From positions 62,001-126,000 of the forward strand of contig CAYWDQ010000001.1 of NCBI GenBank assembly GCA_964457065.1: a stretch of DNA of 64,000 nt, in the 5' to 3' direction. Shown here in pieces: positions 43,885 through 53,233 of the stretch. The notes under the pieces are model-generated. The model did not search any database and was not told the DNA's origin. It saw only the letters and a list, made by a program, of their open reading frames with translations. This DNA comes from Bog-473 sp964457065 (lineage in GTDB: Bacteria > Actinomycetota > Acidimicrobiia > Acidimicrobiales > RAAP-2). Every line of letters begins with the position of its first letter. Position 1 is the first letter of the stretch. A program made the position numbers and the translations under genes.

Positions 43885-45717
43885 ATGGCCGATGCCCCAT
43901 TCGTCTCGCTCTACCGCCGCTTCCGGCCGGGGCGATTCGACGAGATCAGGGGACAGGATCATGTCGTGCGGGCCCTGCGCAGCGCCGTGCGCGACGACCG
44001 GGTGTCGCACGCCTACCTCTTCAGTGGGCCCCGCGGAACCGGCAAGACGTCCTCGGCTCGCATCCTGGCCAAGGCGCTCAACTGCGAGGCCCCCGTGGAT
44101 GGTGAGCCGTGCGGCACCTGCACCTCGTGCGTCGAGATCACCCAGGGGAACTCCCTGAACGTGCACGAGCTCGATGCGGCCTCGAACAACGGCGTCGACG
44201 CCATGCGCGATCTCGTGGCCCATGCGTCGCTGGGCACGCCCGGGCGCTGGAAGGTCTACATCGTCGACGAGGTGCACATGCTGTCGACGGCGGCCGCCAA
44301 CGCGCTGTTGAAGACCCTGGAGGAGCCGCCGAGCCACGTCGTGTTCGTCCTTGCCACGACCGATCCGCAGAAAGTGCCGCCGACGATCCGCAGTCGGACC
44401 CAGCACCTCGAGTTCCGGCTCCTGGGCTCCGAGACGCTGCACGGCTTGCTCGAGTCGGTCAACGCCGACGCAGGGCTCAACCTCGACGAGGAAGCGCTCG
44501 AGGCAGCCGTCCGGCGCGGGCGGGGCTCGGCCCGCGACGCGCTTTCGGCCCTGGACCAGGTCGCCGCGGCGGGGTCCGCCGACGCCGCCCGGCCCGAGCT
44601 TGCGGAGGTGCTGAACGCCCTCGCCGACGGCGACGTGAGCCAGGTGTTGGTCGCCCTCAGCGCGCTGCTGGCCGGCGGCTGGGGCCCCCAGCAGCTCGCG
44701 ACAGAGCTCATCGACGACCTGCGTCAGGTCTTCCTCGCCGCGCTGGCCCCCGAACTGTGCGCGGTCTCCGGATCGTCGTTGGAGCGCTTCAGGTCGTTGG
44801 CCGAGACGATGGGACTGGCCCGGGTCGTGCGCAGCATGGAGATCCTGGGCCACGCGCTGGTCGACATGCGTGAGGCGCCCGACGCGCAGGTCGTGCTCGA
44901 GATCGCGGTCGTGCGAGCCGTGCGGCCCGACCTGGACTCAGGCGTGGAGGCATTGTCCGAACGGGTGAGCGTCCTGGAGCGTTCCCGTTCGGGAGCCGCC
45001 GCCTTCCCCCGCCCGGACGCTGCGGGCGAACCTGCGGCTCCTGCAGCACCCGTCGCGCGCGGATCGTCGCCCTCCGCATCGGAGCCGGCCGCGGCCAGCC
45101 GCCCGGCCGGCGACGTGGGCAAGCGTCCCTCCATCGGTGCCGTGCGGCGGAACCAGCAGGCCGGTACCGCCCTCACCGCGGTTGCACCTGACCCCCCGAC
45201 GCCCGAACCCCCTTCGCCCGAGCCTGCTCCGGCCGCCGCCGTGTCTGCTCCGGCCACCGGCACGCACACAGTCGGCCCGGTCGATCGCGACAGCCTGACC
45301 GAGGCCTGGGGCGACGGGATTCTCCGGGCGCTCCCGGCCCGCGCCAAGGCGCTCTACAGCGCCGGACGCTTCGTCGCCGTGGACGCCACGGGCGCGCACT
45401 TCGCGCTACCCAACGCCGCCCACCGTGACCGCTGTGCCGAACTGATCCCGACGGTCGAGGCCGCGCTCGCCGCACACTTCGGCACGCAGGTGACGCTGGT
45501 CCTCGATGTCGACGACGCCGCCCCGCCGGCCGCGGGTGCGGTGACTCAGCCCACGGCATCCCGGCGCGGTGGAGACGAGGGCCGCGACTTGGACGTCGAA
45601 GAGGTCGACCCGGCCGAGTTCCTCGACCATGCACCCGATGCCGGCGCCGACCAGGAGTCGGCGGCCGAGGCGCGCCTTCTCGATGCCTTCCCGGGAGCCA
45701 GCGAGGTGACCGGCTAG
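43885..45717 (+). CDS. dnaX: DNA polymerase III subunit gamma/tau
   Basis: Clamp-loader ATPase of 610 residues. Walker A is GPRGTGKT (48-55), the zinc module has Cys67, Cys76, Cys79 and Cys82, and YIVDEVHMLSTAAANALLKTLEEPP plus the sensor FVLATTDPQKVPPTIRSRTQ are typical. Residues from about 370 to 480 are a Pro/Ala-rich linker, followed by a tau-type C-terminal domain (LTEAWGDGILRALPARAKALYS). The ATG at 43885 lies 70 bp after the SRP RNA gene. The ybaB gene usually next to dnaX is absent; recR follows directly. Confidence 0.96.
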   Translation: MADAPFVSLYRRFRPGRFDEIRGQDHVVRALRSAVRDDRVSHAYLFSGPRGTGKTSSARILAKALNCEAPVDGEPCGTCTSCVEITQGNSLNVHELDAASNNGVDAMRDLVAHASLGTPGRWKVYIVDEVHMLSTAAANALLKTLEEPPSHVVFVLATTDPQKVPPTIRSRTQHLEFRLLGSETLHGLLESVNADAGLNLDEEALEAAVRRGRGSARDALSALDQVAAAGSADAARPELAEVLNALADGDVSQVLVALSALLAGGWGPQQLATELIDDLRQVFLAALAPELCAVSGSSLERFRSLAETMGLARVVRSMEILGHALVDMREAPDAQVVLEIAVVRAVRPDLDSGVEALSERVSVLERSRSGAAAFPRPDAAGEPAAPAAPVARGSSPSASEPAAASRPAGDVGKRPSIGAVRRNQQAGTALTAVAPDPPTPEPPSPEPAPAAAVSAPATGTHTVGPVDRDSLTEAWGDGILRALPARAKALYSAGRFVAVDATGAHFALPNAAHRDRCAELIPTVEAALAAHFGTQVTLVLDVDDAAPPAAGAVTQPTASRRGGDEGRDLDVEEVDPAEFLDHAPDAGADQESAAEARLLDAFPGASEVTG

Positions 45718-46317
45718 GTGTACACCGGCCCTCTCCGCTCCCTCATCGACGAGCTCGGCCGGCTACCCGGCATCGGGCCGAAGTCGGCCCAACGCATCGC
45801 GTTCCACATCCTCAAGGTGCCCGGTGAGGATGCGCGCCGGCTGGCCGACGCCATCATCTCCGTCAAGGAGCGCACCACCCTCTGCGAGATCTGCTTCAAC
45901 GTGGCCGACTCAGGAGCGTTGTGCGCCGTCTGCAGCGACGACCGGCGCGATCCGGACGTCATCTGCGTCGTCGAGGACCCGCGCGACATCGTCGCCGTGG
46001 AGCGCACCGGGTTCAGGGGGCGCTACCACGTCCTCGGGGGCGCCCTCAGCCCGCTCGACGGGATCGGCCGTGAGCAGCTCCGCCTGCGCGAGCTGCTCGA
46101 CCGCGTCAACCAGGGCGTCATCCGCGAGGCGATCGTCTGCACCAACCCCACCATCGAGGGCGAGGCCACCGCCATGCTCGTGGCGCGAGAGCTCGCGCCG
46201 CTCGGGGTCACCGTCTCCCGTCTGGCCAGCGGACTGCCGGTCGGTGGCGACCTCGAGTACGCCGACGAGCTGACCCTCGGCCGGGCACTCGAGGGGCGGC
46301 GCCCACTCGAGGTGTGA
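45718..46317 (+). CDS. recR: recombination mediator RecR
   Basis: Protein of 199 residues, the standard length. It has the helix-hairpin-helix ELGRLPGIGPKSAQRIAFHIL, the C4 zinc finger (Cys56, Cys59, Cys69, Cys72) and the Toprim domain from about residue 80 (ICVVEDPRDIVAVERTGFRGRYHVLGG). With RecO and RecF it loads RecA at gaps. The GTG start immediately follows the dnaX stop codon, with no space between, so the two are co-translated. Confidence 0.97.
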   Translation: MYTGPLRSLIDELGRLPGIGPKSAQRIAFHILKVPGEDARRLADAIISVKERTTLCEICFNVADSGALCAVCSDDRRDPDVICVVEDPRDIVAVERTGFRGRYHVLGGALSPLDGIGREQLRLRELLDRVNQGVIREAIVCTNPTIEGEATAMLVARELAPLGVTVSRLASGLPVGGDLEYADELTLGRALEGRRPLEV

Positions 46318-46361
46318 AGAGGCGGGAACCGCCCCGACCGGACGTCCCGTAGAATTGCCGG

Positions 46362-47387
46362 ATGCGGATCGCCATCGTGGGAGCGACTGGACAAGTGGGC
46401 GTCGTGCTGCGCTCGATCCTGGCCGAGCGCAACTTCCCAGTGGAGTCCATGCGCTACCTCGCCTCGGCGCGATCCGCCGGCTCGACCCTTTCCTGGCGTG
46501 ACGCCGACATCGTCGTCGAGGATGCCGAGACGGCCGACCTCTCGGACATCGACCTGGCCCTGTGCTCGGCGCCGTCCTCGGTGTCGCGGGCGCTGGCGCC
46601 CCGCCTGACCGCGGCGGGCGCCACCGTCATCGACAACTCCTCGGCGTGGCGCATGGATCCCGACGTCCCGCTCGTGGTGCCCGAGGCCAACGCCGAAGCG
46701 CTGCGCGCCATCCCCAAAGGCATCGTGGCCAACCCCAACTGCACCACCATGGTGGCCATCCCGGTGCTCAAGCCGCTCCACGACGAGGCCGGCCTCACAC
46801 GTCTGATCGTGTCCACCTATCAGGCCGTGTCGGGTGGCGGCGTCGACGCCGTCCGCGAGCTGGCCGAGCAGTTGTCCAAGACGGTGGAGACCGCCGCGGA
46901 CCTGACCTTCGACGGCTCGGCCGTCGACTACCCGCCCCGCAACGTCTACCCGGTGCCGATCGCCCACAACGTGATCCCGCTGCAATTCAAGATCGTCGAC
47001 GACGGCTCGCTCGAGACCGACGAGGAGCAGAAGTACTGCAACGAGGCCAGGAAGATCCTGGGGCTGCCCGACCTGGCCGTGACCACCACCTGTGTGCGAG
47101 TGCCCGTCTTCACCGGGCACTCGGCCTCCATCGTGTGCGAGTTCGAGCGGCCGATCACACCCGAGCGCGCCACCGAGGTGCTGCGCACCGCGCCGGGCGT
47201 GGAGCTGGCGGAGATCCCGACGCCGCTGATGGCAGCCGGCCGCGACGTCTCCTACGTCGGCCGCATCCGGCGGGCCCAGGGTGCACCCGACGCCCTGGCG
47301 CTCTTCGTCTCCGGCGACAACCTGCGCAAGGGTGCCGCGCTCAACGTGGTGCAGATCGCGGAGGAGCTGGTCGCTCTCCGCAGCTGA
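46362..47387 (+). CDS. asd: aspartate-semialdehyde dehydrogenase
   Basis: Protein of 341 residues. It begins RIAIVGATGQVGVVLRSIL (NADP motif); the catalytic cysteine is Cys127 in NPNCTTM, and the substrate-binding arginine and histidine lie in the C-terminal VFTGHSASIVCEF region. It makes aspartate semialdehyde for lysine/diaminopimelate, threonine and methionine. The usual partner lysC is not present; instead it follows recR by 44 bp. Confidence 0.96.
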   Translation: MRIAIVGATGQVGVVLRSILAERNFPVESMRYLASARSAGSTLSWRDADIVVEDAETADLSDIDLALCSAPSSVSRALAPRLTAAGATVIDNSSAWRMDPDVPLVVPEANAEALRAIPKGIVANPNCTTMVAIPVLKPLHDEAGLTRLIVSTYQAVSGGGVDAVRELAEQLSKTVETAADLTFDGSAVDYPPRNVYPVPIAHNVIPLQFKIVDDGSLETDEEQKYCNEARKILGLPDLAVTTTCVRVPVFTGHSASIVCEFERPITPERATEVLRTAPGVELAEIPTPLMAAGRDVSYVGRIRRAQGAPDALALFVSGDNLRKGAALNVVQIAEELVALRS

Positions 47388-47399
47388 GCTCGACGCGGA

Positions 47400-48155
47400 T
47401 CAGTCCGCTCCGGACGACACGGGCTCTGGTCCGCCGACCACCAGGGTGGACATGCGGCGGGCCAGATTGACGGCGTGGTCGCCGAAACGCTCGTAGAAAC
47501 GGGCGACCATGGCCAGCTCGATCGCGACCGGCAGGGGCATGGTGCCCGCGACGAGCTCCGCGGTCAGGGTCACGTGGAGGTCGTCGAGCTCGTCGTCGAG
47601 GTCGTCGATGGACGAGGCCGCACCCGCGGACCGTTCCGCGAAGGCGTCCGCCGTCTCGCGCCAGATGGTGGTGGCGACCTCACCCATGCGCTCGACCAGG
47701 CCGCGGCTTCGGGCCGACATCTCGGCGCCCAGTCCCCGGGCGGCCCGGCGGGCGATGTGCTCGGCCAGGTCGCCGTTACGCTCCATGTCGGGCAGCATGC
47801 GCAGGATCGCCACGAATTCCCGGCGCTCGTCGGCCGATGTCTCGCCGTGGACGAGCTGGTGCTGCACGGTGGTCGAGATCTGGGCGATCAGTTTGTCGAT
47901 GACCTCGTCGCGCTTGACCAGCTCCTTGGCGGCGTCCCGGTCGCCGGCCAGCAGGGCGTGCGTGGCGCCCGCGATGCCCTCGCCGACGAGCGCGAAGACC
48001 TGGGCGAAGAGCCGGTCGACCTCGTGAGGCTCCGGCATGGTGCGCGGCCACAAGGGCTGTTCCATGGCCAGGGGACCGATCTGGGGCGGCAGGCTCTCCT
48101 CGTCCTGGTCGTGGTCCGGAGTGGTCCTGGTGCTGGCACCGAGTTTGAACGGCAT
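47400..48155 (-). CDS. phoU: PhoU-domain phosphate regulator
   Basis: Protein of 251 residues with two PhoU helical repeats (residues about 50-140 and 150-240), with the metal/acidic motifs RMLPDMERNGDLAEHIARRAAR and MVARFYERFGDHAVNLARRM. PhoU links PstSCAB activity to the phosphate two-component sensor. Homology starts after an extended N-terminus; I used the ATG at 48155, with a GTG at 48164 as alternative. It is 21 kb from the pst operon and convergent with asd. Confidence 0.9.
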   Translation of the reverse strand: MPFKLGASTRTTPDHDQDEESLPPQIGPLAMEQPLWPRTMPEPHEVDRLFAQVFALVGEGIAGATHALLAGDRDAAKELVKRDEVIDKLIAQISTTVQHQLVHGETSADERREFVAILRMLPDMERNGDLAEHIARRAARGLGAEMSARSRGLVERMGEVATTIWRETADAFAERSAGAASSIDDLDDELDDLHVTLTAELVAGTMPLPVAIELAMVARFYERFGDHAVNLARRMSTLVVGGPEPVSSGAD

Positions 48156-48160
48156 TCGGG

Positions 48161-48188
48161 TCACGCTATCCGCTCCGTCGCAGCGTGA
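48161..48188. promoter_or_regulatory. 7-bp inverted repeat in the phoU-rmuC divergent region
   Basis: TCACGCT (48161-48167) and AGCGTGA (48182-48188) are perfect inverted arms 14 bp apart, immediately upstream of the phoU ATG. It could be an operator or a leader hairpin. No GTTCACC Pho-box repeat is visible here, unlike upstream of pstB. Confidence 0.35.
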
Positions 48189-48290
48189 CGACCCCGAGTC
48201 CCGGGGGTGCCAGTGGCATCCGGATCGGGGGTGCGGGGCAGGTGGCGGGCGGTCCCCGAAGTTGACACACCCCATCGTTACATTGGCCCC

Positions 48291-49727
48291 ATGGTCATCG
48301 GAGTGGTGCTCGGCCTTGCCGTCGGACTGGCGATCGGCATCGCATGGCACCTGGCGCGCAGCGCCCGGGTGGCCGCTGCGGCGCGCCTCGCCGAGGGCCG
48401 GCTGGCGGACGCGCAGACGGCAGCGTCCGAGCAGGCAGCACAGCTCAGAACCGCATCCGAGGCGGCCGCGCAGGCGGAGACGGAGCGCGCCGTGGCCGTC
48501 AACGAGCTGACGTTGATGCGGAAGGCGGCGACGGAGGCGACGGCGCGCGCCGAGGACGAGCGGGTTCGCTTGACCGGCGCGTTCGCTGAGCTGTCGGCCG
48601 AGGCCCTGGCCCGGAACAACGAGCAGTTCCTCGCGCTGGCCGACACGAAGTTCAAGGAGGCGCGCACTGCAGCCCAGGGCGATCTCAGCCAGCGGCAGCA
48701 ATCGATCGCGCAGTTGCTGGACCCGCTGAGCGAGACCCTCGCCCGCTACCAGCGCGGCCTCCAGGAACTCGAGGTCGAGCGCAAGGGTGCCTACACCAGC
48801 CTGAACGAACGGGTGGCGGCGCTACACCTCGGGCACGAGCAACTTCAGAAGGAGACCAGGAACCTCGTCACTGCGCTGCGCTCGCCCCAGACGCGGGGAC
48901 GGTGGGGGGAGATCCAGCTGCGACGCGTGGTCGAGATGGCCGGCATGCTCGAGCACTGCGACTTCGACGAGCAGGTGTCGACCACGACCGACGACGGTCG
49001 ACTGCGCCCGGACATGATCGTGCACATGCCCGGAGGCCGGGACATGGTGGTCGACGCCAAGGTCCCGCTCGATGCTTTCCTCAAGCTCATCGAGGCTGAC
49101 GACGACGAATCCCGGTCCCTCTTCCAGGTCCAGCACGCCAGGCAACTGCGTTCCCACGTGGACCAGCTCGCGAAGAAGGAGTACTGGAAGCAGTTCGCGT
49201 CCCCTCAACAGGTGGTGGCGTTCATTCCGGGCGACCAACTGCTCTCGGCGGCTTACGAGTCCGATCCCACCCTGCAGGAGTACGCCATGTCGAACGGCGT
49301 GCTGCTCACGACGCCGACCATGCTGATCGCCCTTCTCCGCACTGTGGCGTTCGGGTGGCAGCAGGAGACCCTGGCGGACAACGCCCGCCAGGTCCAGCAG
49401 CTCGGGGCCGAGCTCTACGATCGGTTGCGCTCCATGACGGGCCACCTGCAGTCGTTGCAGCGCAGCCTGACCTCGAGCGTGGAGGCGTACAACAAGGCGG
49501 TCGGCTCGCTCGAGACGCGTGTCCTGGTGTCGGCCCGTAAGTTCCCGGGTCTTGGCGTCGTCGGGGGTGAGTCGGTGGAGATCGCCGCCCTGTCGCCCAT
49601 CGAGGTCGCGCCACGTCACCTCCAAGCGGTAGAGCTGCGGAGCGACGACGACGAGGAAGCCGAGATCACGGAGCCGACCATCCTGGCGCTCCCCGAGAGC
49701 GGTCCCACCGCGGGGACGGGCTCGTAG
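48291..49727 (+). CDS. rmuC: DNA recombination protein RmuC
   Basis: Protein of 478 residues. An N-terminal membrane anchor (IGVVLGLAVGLAIGIAWHLA) is followed by a long coiled coil rich in Ala/Glu/Arg (to about 180) and the RmuC nuclease-like domain with RGRWGEIQLRRVVEMAGMLEHCDF, LRPDMIVHMPGGRDMVVDAKVPLDAF and LLTTPTMLIALLRTVAFGWQQE. Members limit illegitimate recombination at repeats. I chose the ATG at 48291, where the anchor begins. recC follows 95 bp downstream. Confidence 0.93.
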   Translation: MVIGVVLGLAVGLAIGIAWHLARSARVAAAARLAEGRLADAQTAASEQAAQLRTASEAAAQAETERAVAVNELTLMRKAATEATARAEDERVRLTGAFAELSAEALARNNEQFLALADTKFKEARTAAQGDLSQRQQSIAQLLDPLSETLARYQRGLQELEVERKGAYTSLNERVAALHLGHEQLQKETRNLVTALRSPQTRGRWGEIQLRRVVEMAGMLEHCDFDEQVSTTTDDGRLRPDMIVHMPGGRDMVVDAKVPLDAFLKLIEADDDESRSLFQVQHARQLRSHVDQLAKKEYWKQFASPQQVVAFIPGDQLLSAAYESDPTLQEYAMSNGVLLTTPTMLIALLRTVAFGWQQETLADNARQVQQLGAELYDRLRSMTGHLQSLQRSLTSSVEAYNKAVGSLETRVLVSARKFPGLGVVGGESVEIAALSPIEVAPRHLQAVELRSDDDEEAEITEPTILALPESGPTAGTGS

Positions 49728-49822
49728 AGTGCCTCCCGTCTGACGACGCCCCCCCGAGCCGGGGTCGTCCGGGCCGTCTGCGACCCGGTCAGCGGCGAAC
49801 AGCGGCGACCTACTCTGCGGGG

Positions 49823-52800
49823 GTGCTGCACGTCCACCGATCCGAGCAGGCCGACGCCCTGGTGTCGATGCTGTGCGACCTGGTCGCCGAGCCGCTCGAC
49901 GACCCCATGACTTCCGAAGTGGTGTCGGTTCCGACGCGGGGCATCGAGCGCTGGCTGACCCAGCGCCTCTCCACGCGGCTCGGCGCGAGCGCGGGCGGCC
50001 AGGACGGGGTGTGCGCCAACATCGACTTCCCGTTCCCCGGAGCCTTGGTGAACCGGGCGTTGGCGCTCGCGGCGGGCGCCGAGCCCGATGCCGACCCCTG
50101 GTTGCCGCAACGTGCGGTGTGGCCCCTGATGGAGGTGGTCGACGACCACTTCGACGAGGAGTGGGTGGGCCCGCTTGCGGTGCACATGAGCAAATCAGGG
50201 ACCACGGACGAGCGCTTCGGGAGCATCCGTCACGTGGCTGACCTCTTCGACCGCTACTCCGTGCACCGGCCGGACATGCTCCAGCGCTGGGCGGAGGGAG
50301 TCCGGCGTGACGACGAGACGCTGTGGCAGTACGAGCTGTGGCGGCGGCTGCGGAAGCGGATAGGGCGGCCCAGCCCCGCCGAGCGGCTGCTCGACGCGAC
50401 GAGGCGACTGCGGGAGGAACCCGGGCTCCTCGACCTGCCGGCCCGGCTGTCACTGTTCGGTTTGACCAGATTGCCTGCGAGCTACCTCGACGTGCTCGAG
50501 GCCATGGCGGAATGTCGTGCCGTGCACCTCTTCCTCCTGCATCCCTCCCCGGCCCTGTGGAACCGTCTGGAACCCCAGATCGGTCCCCTGTCGCGGAAAG
50601 TGCTGCGTCGGGACGACCCCACGGCCTCAACACCCCGCAACCCCCTGCTGGCGTCGTGGGGCAGGGACGCCAGAGAGATGCAGCTCGTCCTCGCCGGGGC
50701 CGTTCCCGACGGGCAGGAACCCGATCCGCTGTCCCGGGTCGGCCCGAGAACCCTGCTCCAGCTGATTCAGGACGACGTCCGGGCCGATCGCGCACCAGGC
50801 GGTGCGGGCGGGACGGAGGACGCGGGCCGACCATTCCTGGACGGCGACGACGCCAGTGTCCGCGTCCATTCGTGTCACGGGCGCGGGCGGCAGGTGGAGG
50901 TCCTGCGCGACGCCGTGCTCCACCTGTTGGAGGAGGACGAGACCCTCGAGACGCGTGACGTCATCGTCATGTGTCCCGACATCGAGGGATTTGCCCCACT
51001 GATCGAGGCGACGTTCGGCGGGTACGACGAGGTCGACGGGTTGGATCGCCCCGCCCACCAGCTCGAGATCCGCCTGGCGGACCGCTCGCTCCGTCAGACC
51101 AATCCGGTGATGGCGGTGCTCGCCGAGGTTCTGGAGCTCGCCCCCGCACGCGTGACCGCGACGCAGGTCCTCGACCTCGCGGGTCGCGAGCCGGTCCGCC
51201 GCCGGTTTCGCTTCAGCGACGACGATCTGTCCCGATTGGAGCAGTGGGTCCGGGAAGCCCGGGTGCGCTGGGGTTTCGATAAGGAACACCGAGATGCCTT
51301 CGGGCTCGGCACCATCGGAGCGAACACGTGGCGGTCCGGCCTCGACCGGATACTCCTCGGGGTGGCAATGGCGGATGAACGCCAGCGCCTTTTCGAGGGG
51401 GTGCTACCGCTCGACGACGTCGAGACCAGCGACATCGAACTGGCCGGCCGCCTCACCGAGTTCATCGAGCGACTCCGCTGCGCGATCGATGCACTCGCCG
51501 AGACCCGTACGGTTGACCGATGGGCGAGCACGCTGGCCCAGATCTCGGATTCGCTGACGGCGACCACACCACGTGATGCATGGCAGCAGGCCCAGCTCAC
51601 GGCCCTCCTCGAGGAGCTCGTCGGCGAGGCTACGGACGAGCAACGGGTCAGCTCTGTGCTGCTCGGCCGTGACGACGTTCGCTCGATCCTGGCGGACCGC
51701 CTGAAGGGCCGGCCGACGCGCGCGAACTTCCGAACCGGGCACATCACCGTTTGCACGCTGGTCCCGATGCGTTCCATCCCGCACAGGGTCGTGTGCCTGC
51801 TGGGACTCGATGACGGCAGCTTCCCCCGGCACATCGAGCGCGACGGAGACGATCTCTCGGCGCAGGACCCACGTGTCGGTGACCGTGACGTCAGGAGCGA
51901 AGACCGGCAGCTCCTGCTCGACGCACTCCTGGCCGCCCGCGAGCACCTGGTGATCACCTATACGGGCCGCGACGAGCGTTCCAACCTGCCCCGTCCACCC
52001 GCCGTCCCCGTTGGCGAGCTCCTGGACGTCGTCGACCGCACCGTGCAGACCGATGACGGGCCGGCATCGCAGGCCGTCATCGTCAAGCACCCGTTGCAAC
52101 CCTTCGACCACCGGAACTACGAGCCGGACCGGCTCGTGTCAGGCGGACCCTGGAGTTTCGACGAGTTGCATCTGGCCGGCGCCCGCGCCGCACTCGTGCC
52201 GCGACGCCACGCGCCCGAGTTCCTGGAGCGTCCGCTCCCCGACCCCGTCGAAGACCAGGGGATGATCGAGCTCGACAGCCTCGACCGCTTCGTCCGTCAT
52301 CCGGTCCGCGCGTTCCTGCGCGAGCGGCTCGGCGTCTCGCTGTGGGACCGCACCCGTGACTTCGAAGACGCCATCCCGATCGACCTGGACGGGTTGGCAG
52401 AGTGGGAGATTGGCGAGCGCGTCCTCAAGGCCCGACTTGGGGGCGACGACTGGGCGACGTGCGAGGCAGCGGAGAAGGCGCGCGGGGCACTGCCACCGTC
52501 CTCACTGGCCGATCCGCTGCTCAATGAGATGGCCTATTCCATTGAAGCGCTGGTCGCGGCGTCTCGCGAAGATGCGGATGCAGCGCCGAGGGCTGTGGAC
52601 GTGCAGGTCGACCTGGCGGGCATGTCAGAAGTGCTCGGTGCCGTGTCGGGGGTGCGTGGCGACGTCGTCCACACCGTCACCTACCGGAGGATGCAGCCCT
52701 CGCTGCGTCTGGCCGCGTGGGTCCGCTTGCTCGCCCTGAGCGCAGCCCGACCCGACCACCCGTTCAAGGCGGTCACGATCGCACGAGCGGAACGGAGATC

Positions 52801-53233
52801 GTCGCGCCTCGTGAGTCTGTCGAGGATCGGTCCGCTCGGTCCTGATCCGCACACACGGAAGTTGGTCGCCGACGTCCACTTGCGCAATCTCGTAGACCTC
52901 TACCGGCGGGGGATGCGTGAACCCCTTCCGCTGTACTGCAAGACGTCGGCGGCCTACGCTGCCGCCCGCCGGGCCGGAGCCGACGACGCGGACGTGCCCG
53001 CACTCGGCGAGTGGGAGTCGAACAGGGACTTCAAACGGGAGAACCGGGAGAACGAGCACCTCCTCGTGCTCGGCGGGGAGCTCTCGTTCGTCGAGATGGT
53101 GGCACGCTCGGGAAGGCCGGGCAACGACGAGTCGGACGAGGGTGCGGTGTCGGGCGAATCCAGCCGGTTCGGGTTGTATGCCCGCAGACTCTGGGACGGG
53201 CTGCTCGAGTTCGAGAAGATCGCCAACCAGTGA
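49823..53233 (+). CDS. recC: exodeoxyribonuclease V subunit gamma (RecC)
   Basis: Protein of 1136 residues, the expected size for RecC. The N-terminus (LHVHRSEQADALVSMLCDLVAEPLDDP...PTRGIERWLTQRLSTRLGA) and the C-terminal region (CTLVPMRSIPHRVVCLLGLDDGSFPRH, LITYTGRD-type block) match the family. It has an inactive helicase-like core and recognises Chi-type sites in the RecBCD complex. It starts with GTG, and its stop overlaps the recB start (GTGA at 53230-53233). Confidence 0.93.
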   Translation: MLHVHRSEQADALVSMLCDLVAEPLDDPMTSEVVSVPTRGIERWLTQRLSTRLGASAGGQDGVCANIDFPFPGALVNRALALAAGAEPDADPWLPQRAVWPLMEVVDDHFDEEWVGPLAVHMSKSGTTDERFGSIRHVADLFDRYSVHRPDMLQRWAEGVRRDDETLWQYELWRRLRKRIGRPSPAERLLDATRRLREEPGLLDLPARLSLFGLTRLPASYLDVLEAMAECRAVHLFLLHPSPALWNRLEPQIGPLSRKVLRRDDPTASTPRNPLLASWGRDAREMQLVLAGAVPDGQEPDPLSRVGPRTLLQLIQDDVRADRAPGGAGGTEDAGRPFLDGDDASVRVHSCHGRGRQVEVLRDAVLHLLEEDETLETRDVIVMCPDIEGFAPLIEATFGGYDEVDGLDRPAHQLEIRLADRSLRQTNPVMAVLAEVLELAPARVTATQVLDLAGREPVRRRFRFSDDDLSRLEQWVREARVRWGFDKEHRDAFGLGTIGANTWRSGLDRILLGVAMADERQRLFEGVLPLDDVETSDIELAGRLTEFIERLRCAIDALAETRTVDRWASTLAQISDSLTATTPRDAWQQAQLTALLEELVGEATDEQRVSSVLLGRDDVRSILADRLKGRPTRANFRTGHITVCTLVPMRSIPHRVVCLLGLDDGSFPRHIERDGDDLSAQDPRVGDRDVRSEDRQLLLDALLAAREHLVITYTGRDERSNLPRPPAVPVGELLDVVDRTVQTDDGPASQAVIVKHPLQPFDHRNYEPDRLVSGGPWSFDELHLAGARAALVPRRHAPEFLERPLPDPVEDQGMIELDSLDRFVRHPVRAFLRERLGVSLWDRTRDFEDAIPIDLDGLAEWEIGERVLKARLGGDDWATCEAAEKARGALPPSSLADPLLNEMAYSIEALVAASREDADAAPRAVDVQVDLAGMSEVLGAVSGVRGDVVHTVTYRRMQPSLRLAAWVRLLALSAARPDHPFKAVTIARAERRSSRLVSLSRIGPLGPDPHTRKLVADVHLRNLVDLYRRGMREPLPLYCKTSAAYAAARRAGADDADVPALGEWESNRDFKRENRENEHLLVLGGELSFVEMVARSGRPGNDESDEGAVSGESSRFGLYARRLWDGLLEFEKIANQ

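Noticed and set aside
47395..47408. GCGGA-TCAG-TCCGC hairpin at the asd/phoU convergent ends
   Set aside because: Overlaps the phoU coding end and has a 5-bp stem without T-run; too weak.
48262..48284. TTGACA with TTACAT upstream of rmuC as a promoter
   Set aside because: Spacing is only about 11 bp, far from the 16-18 bp needed.
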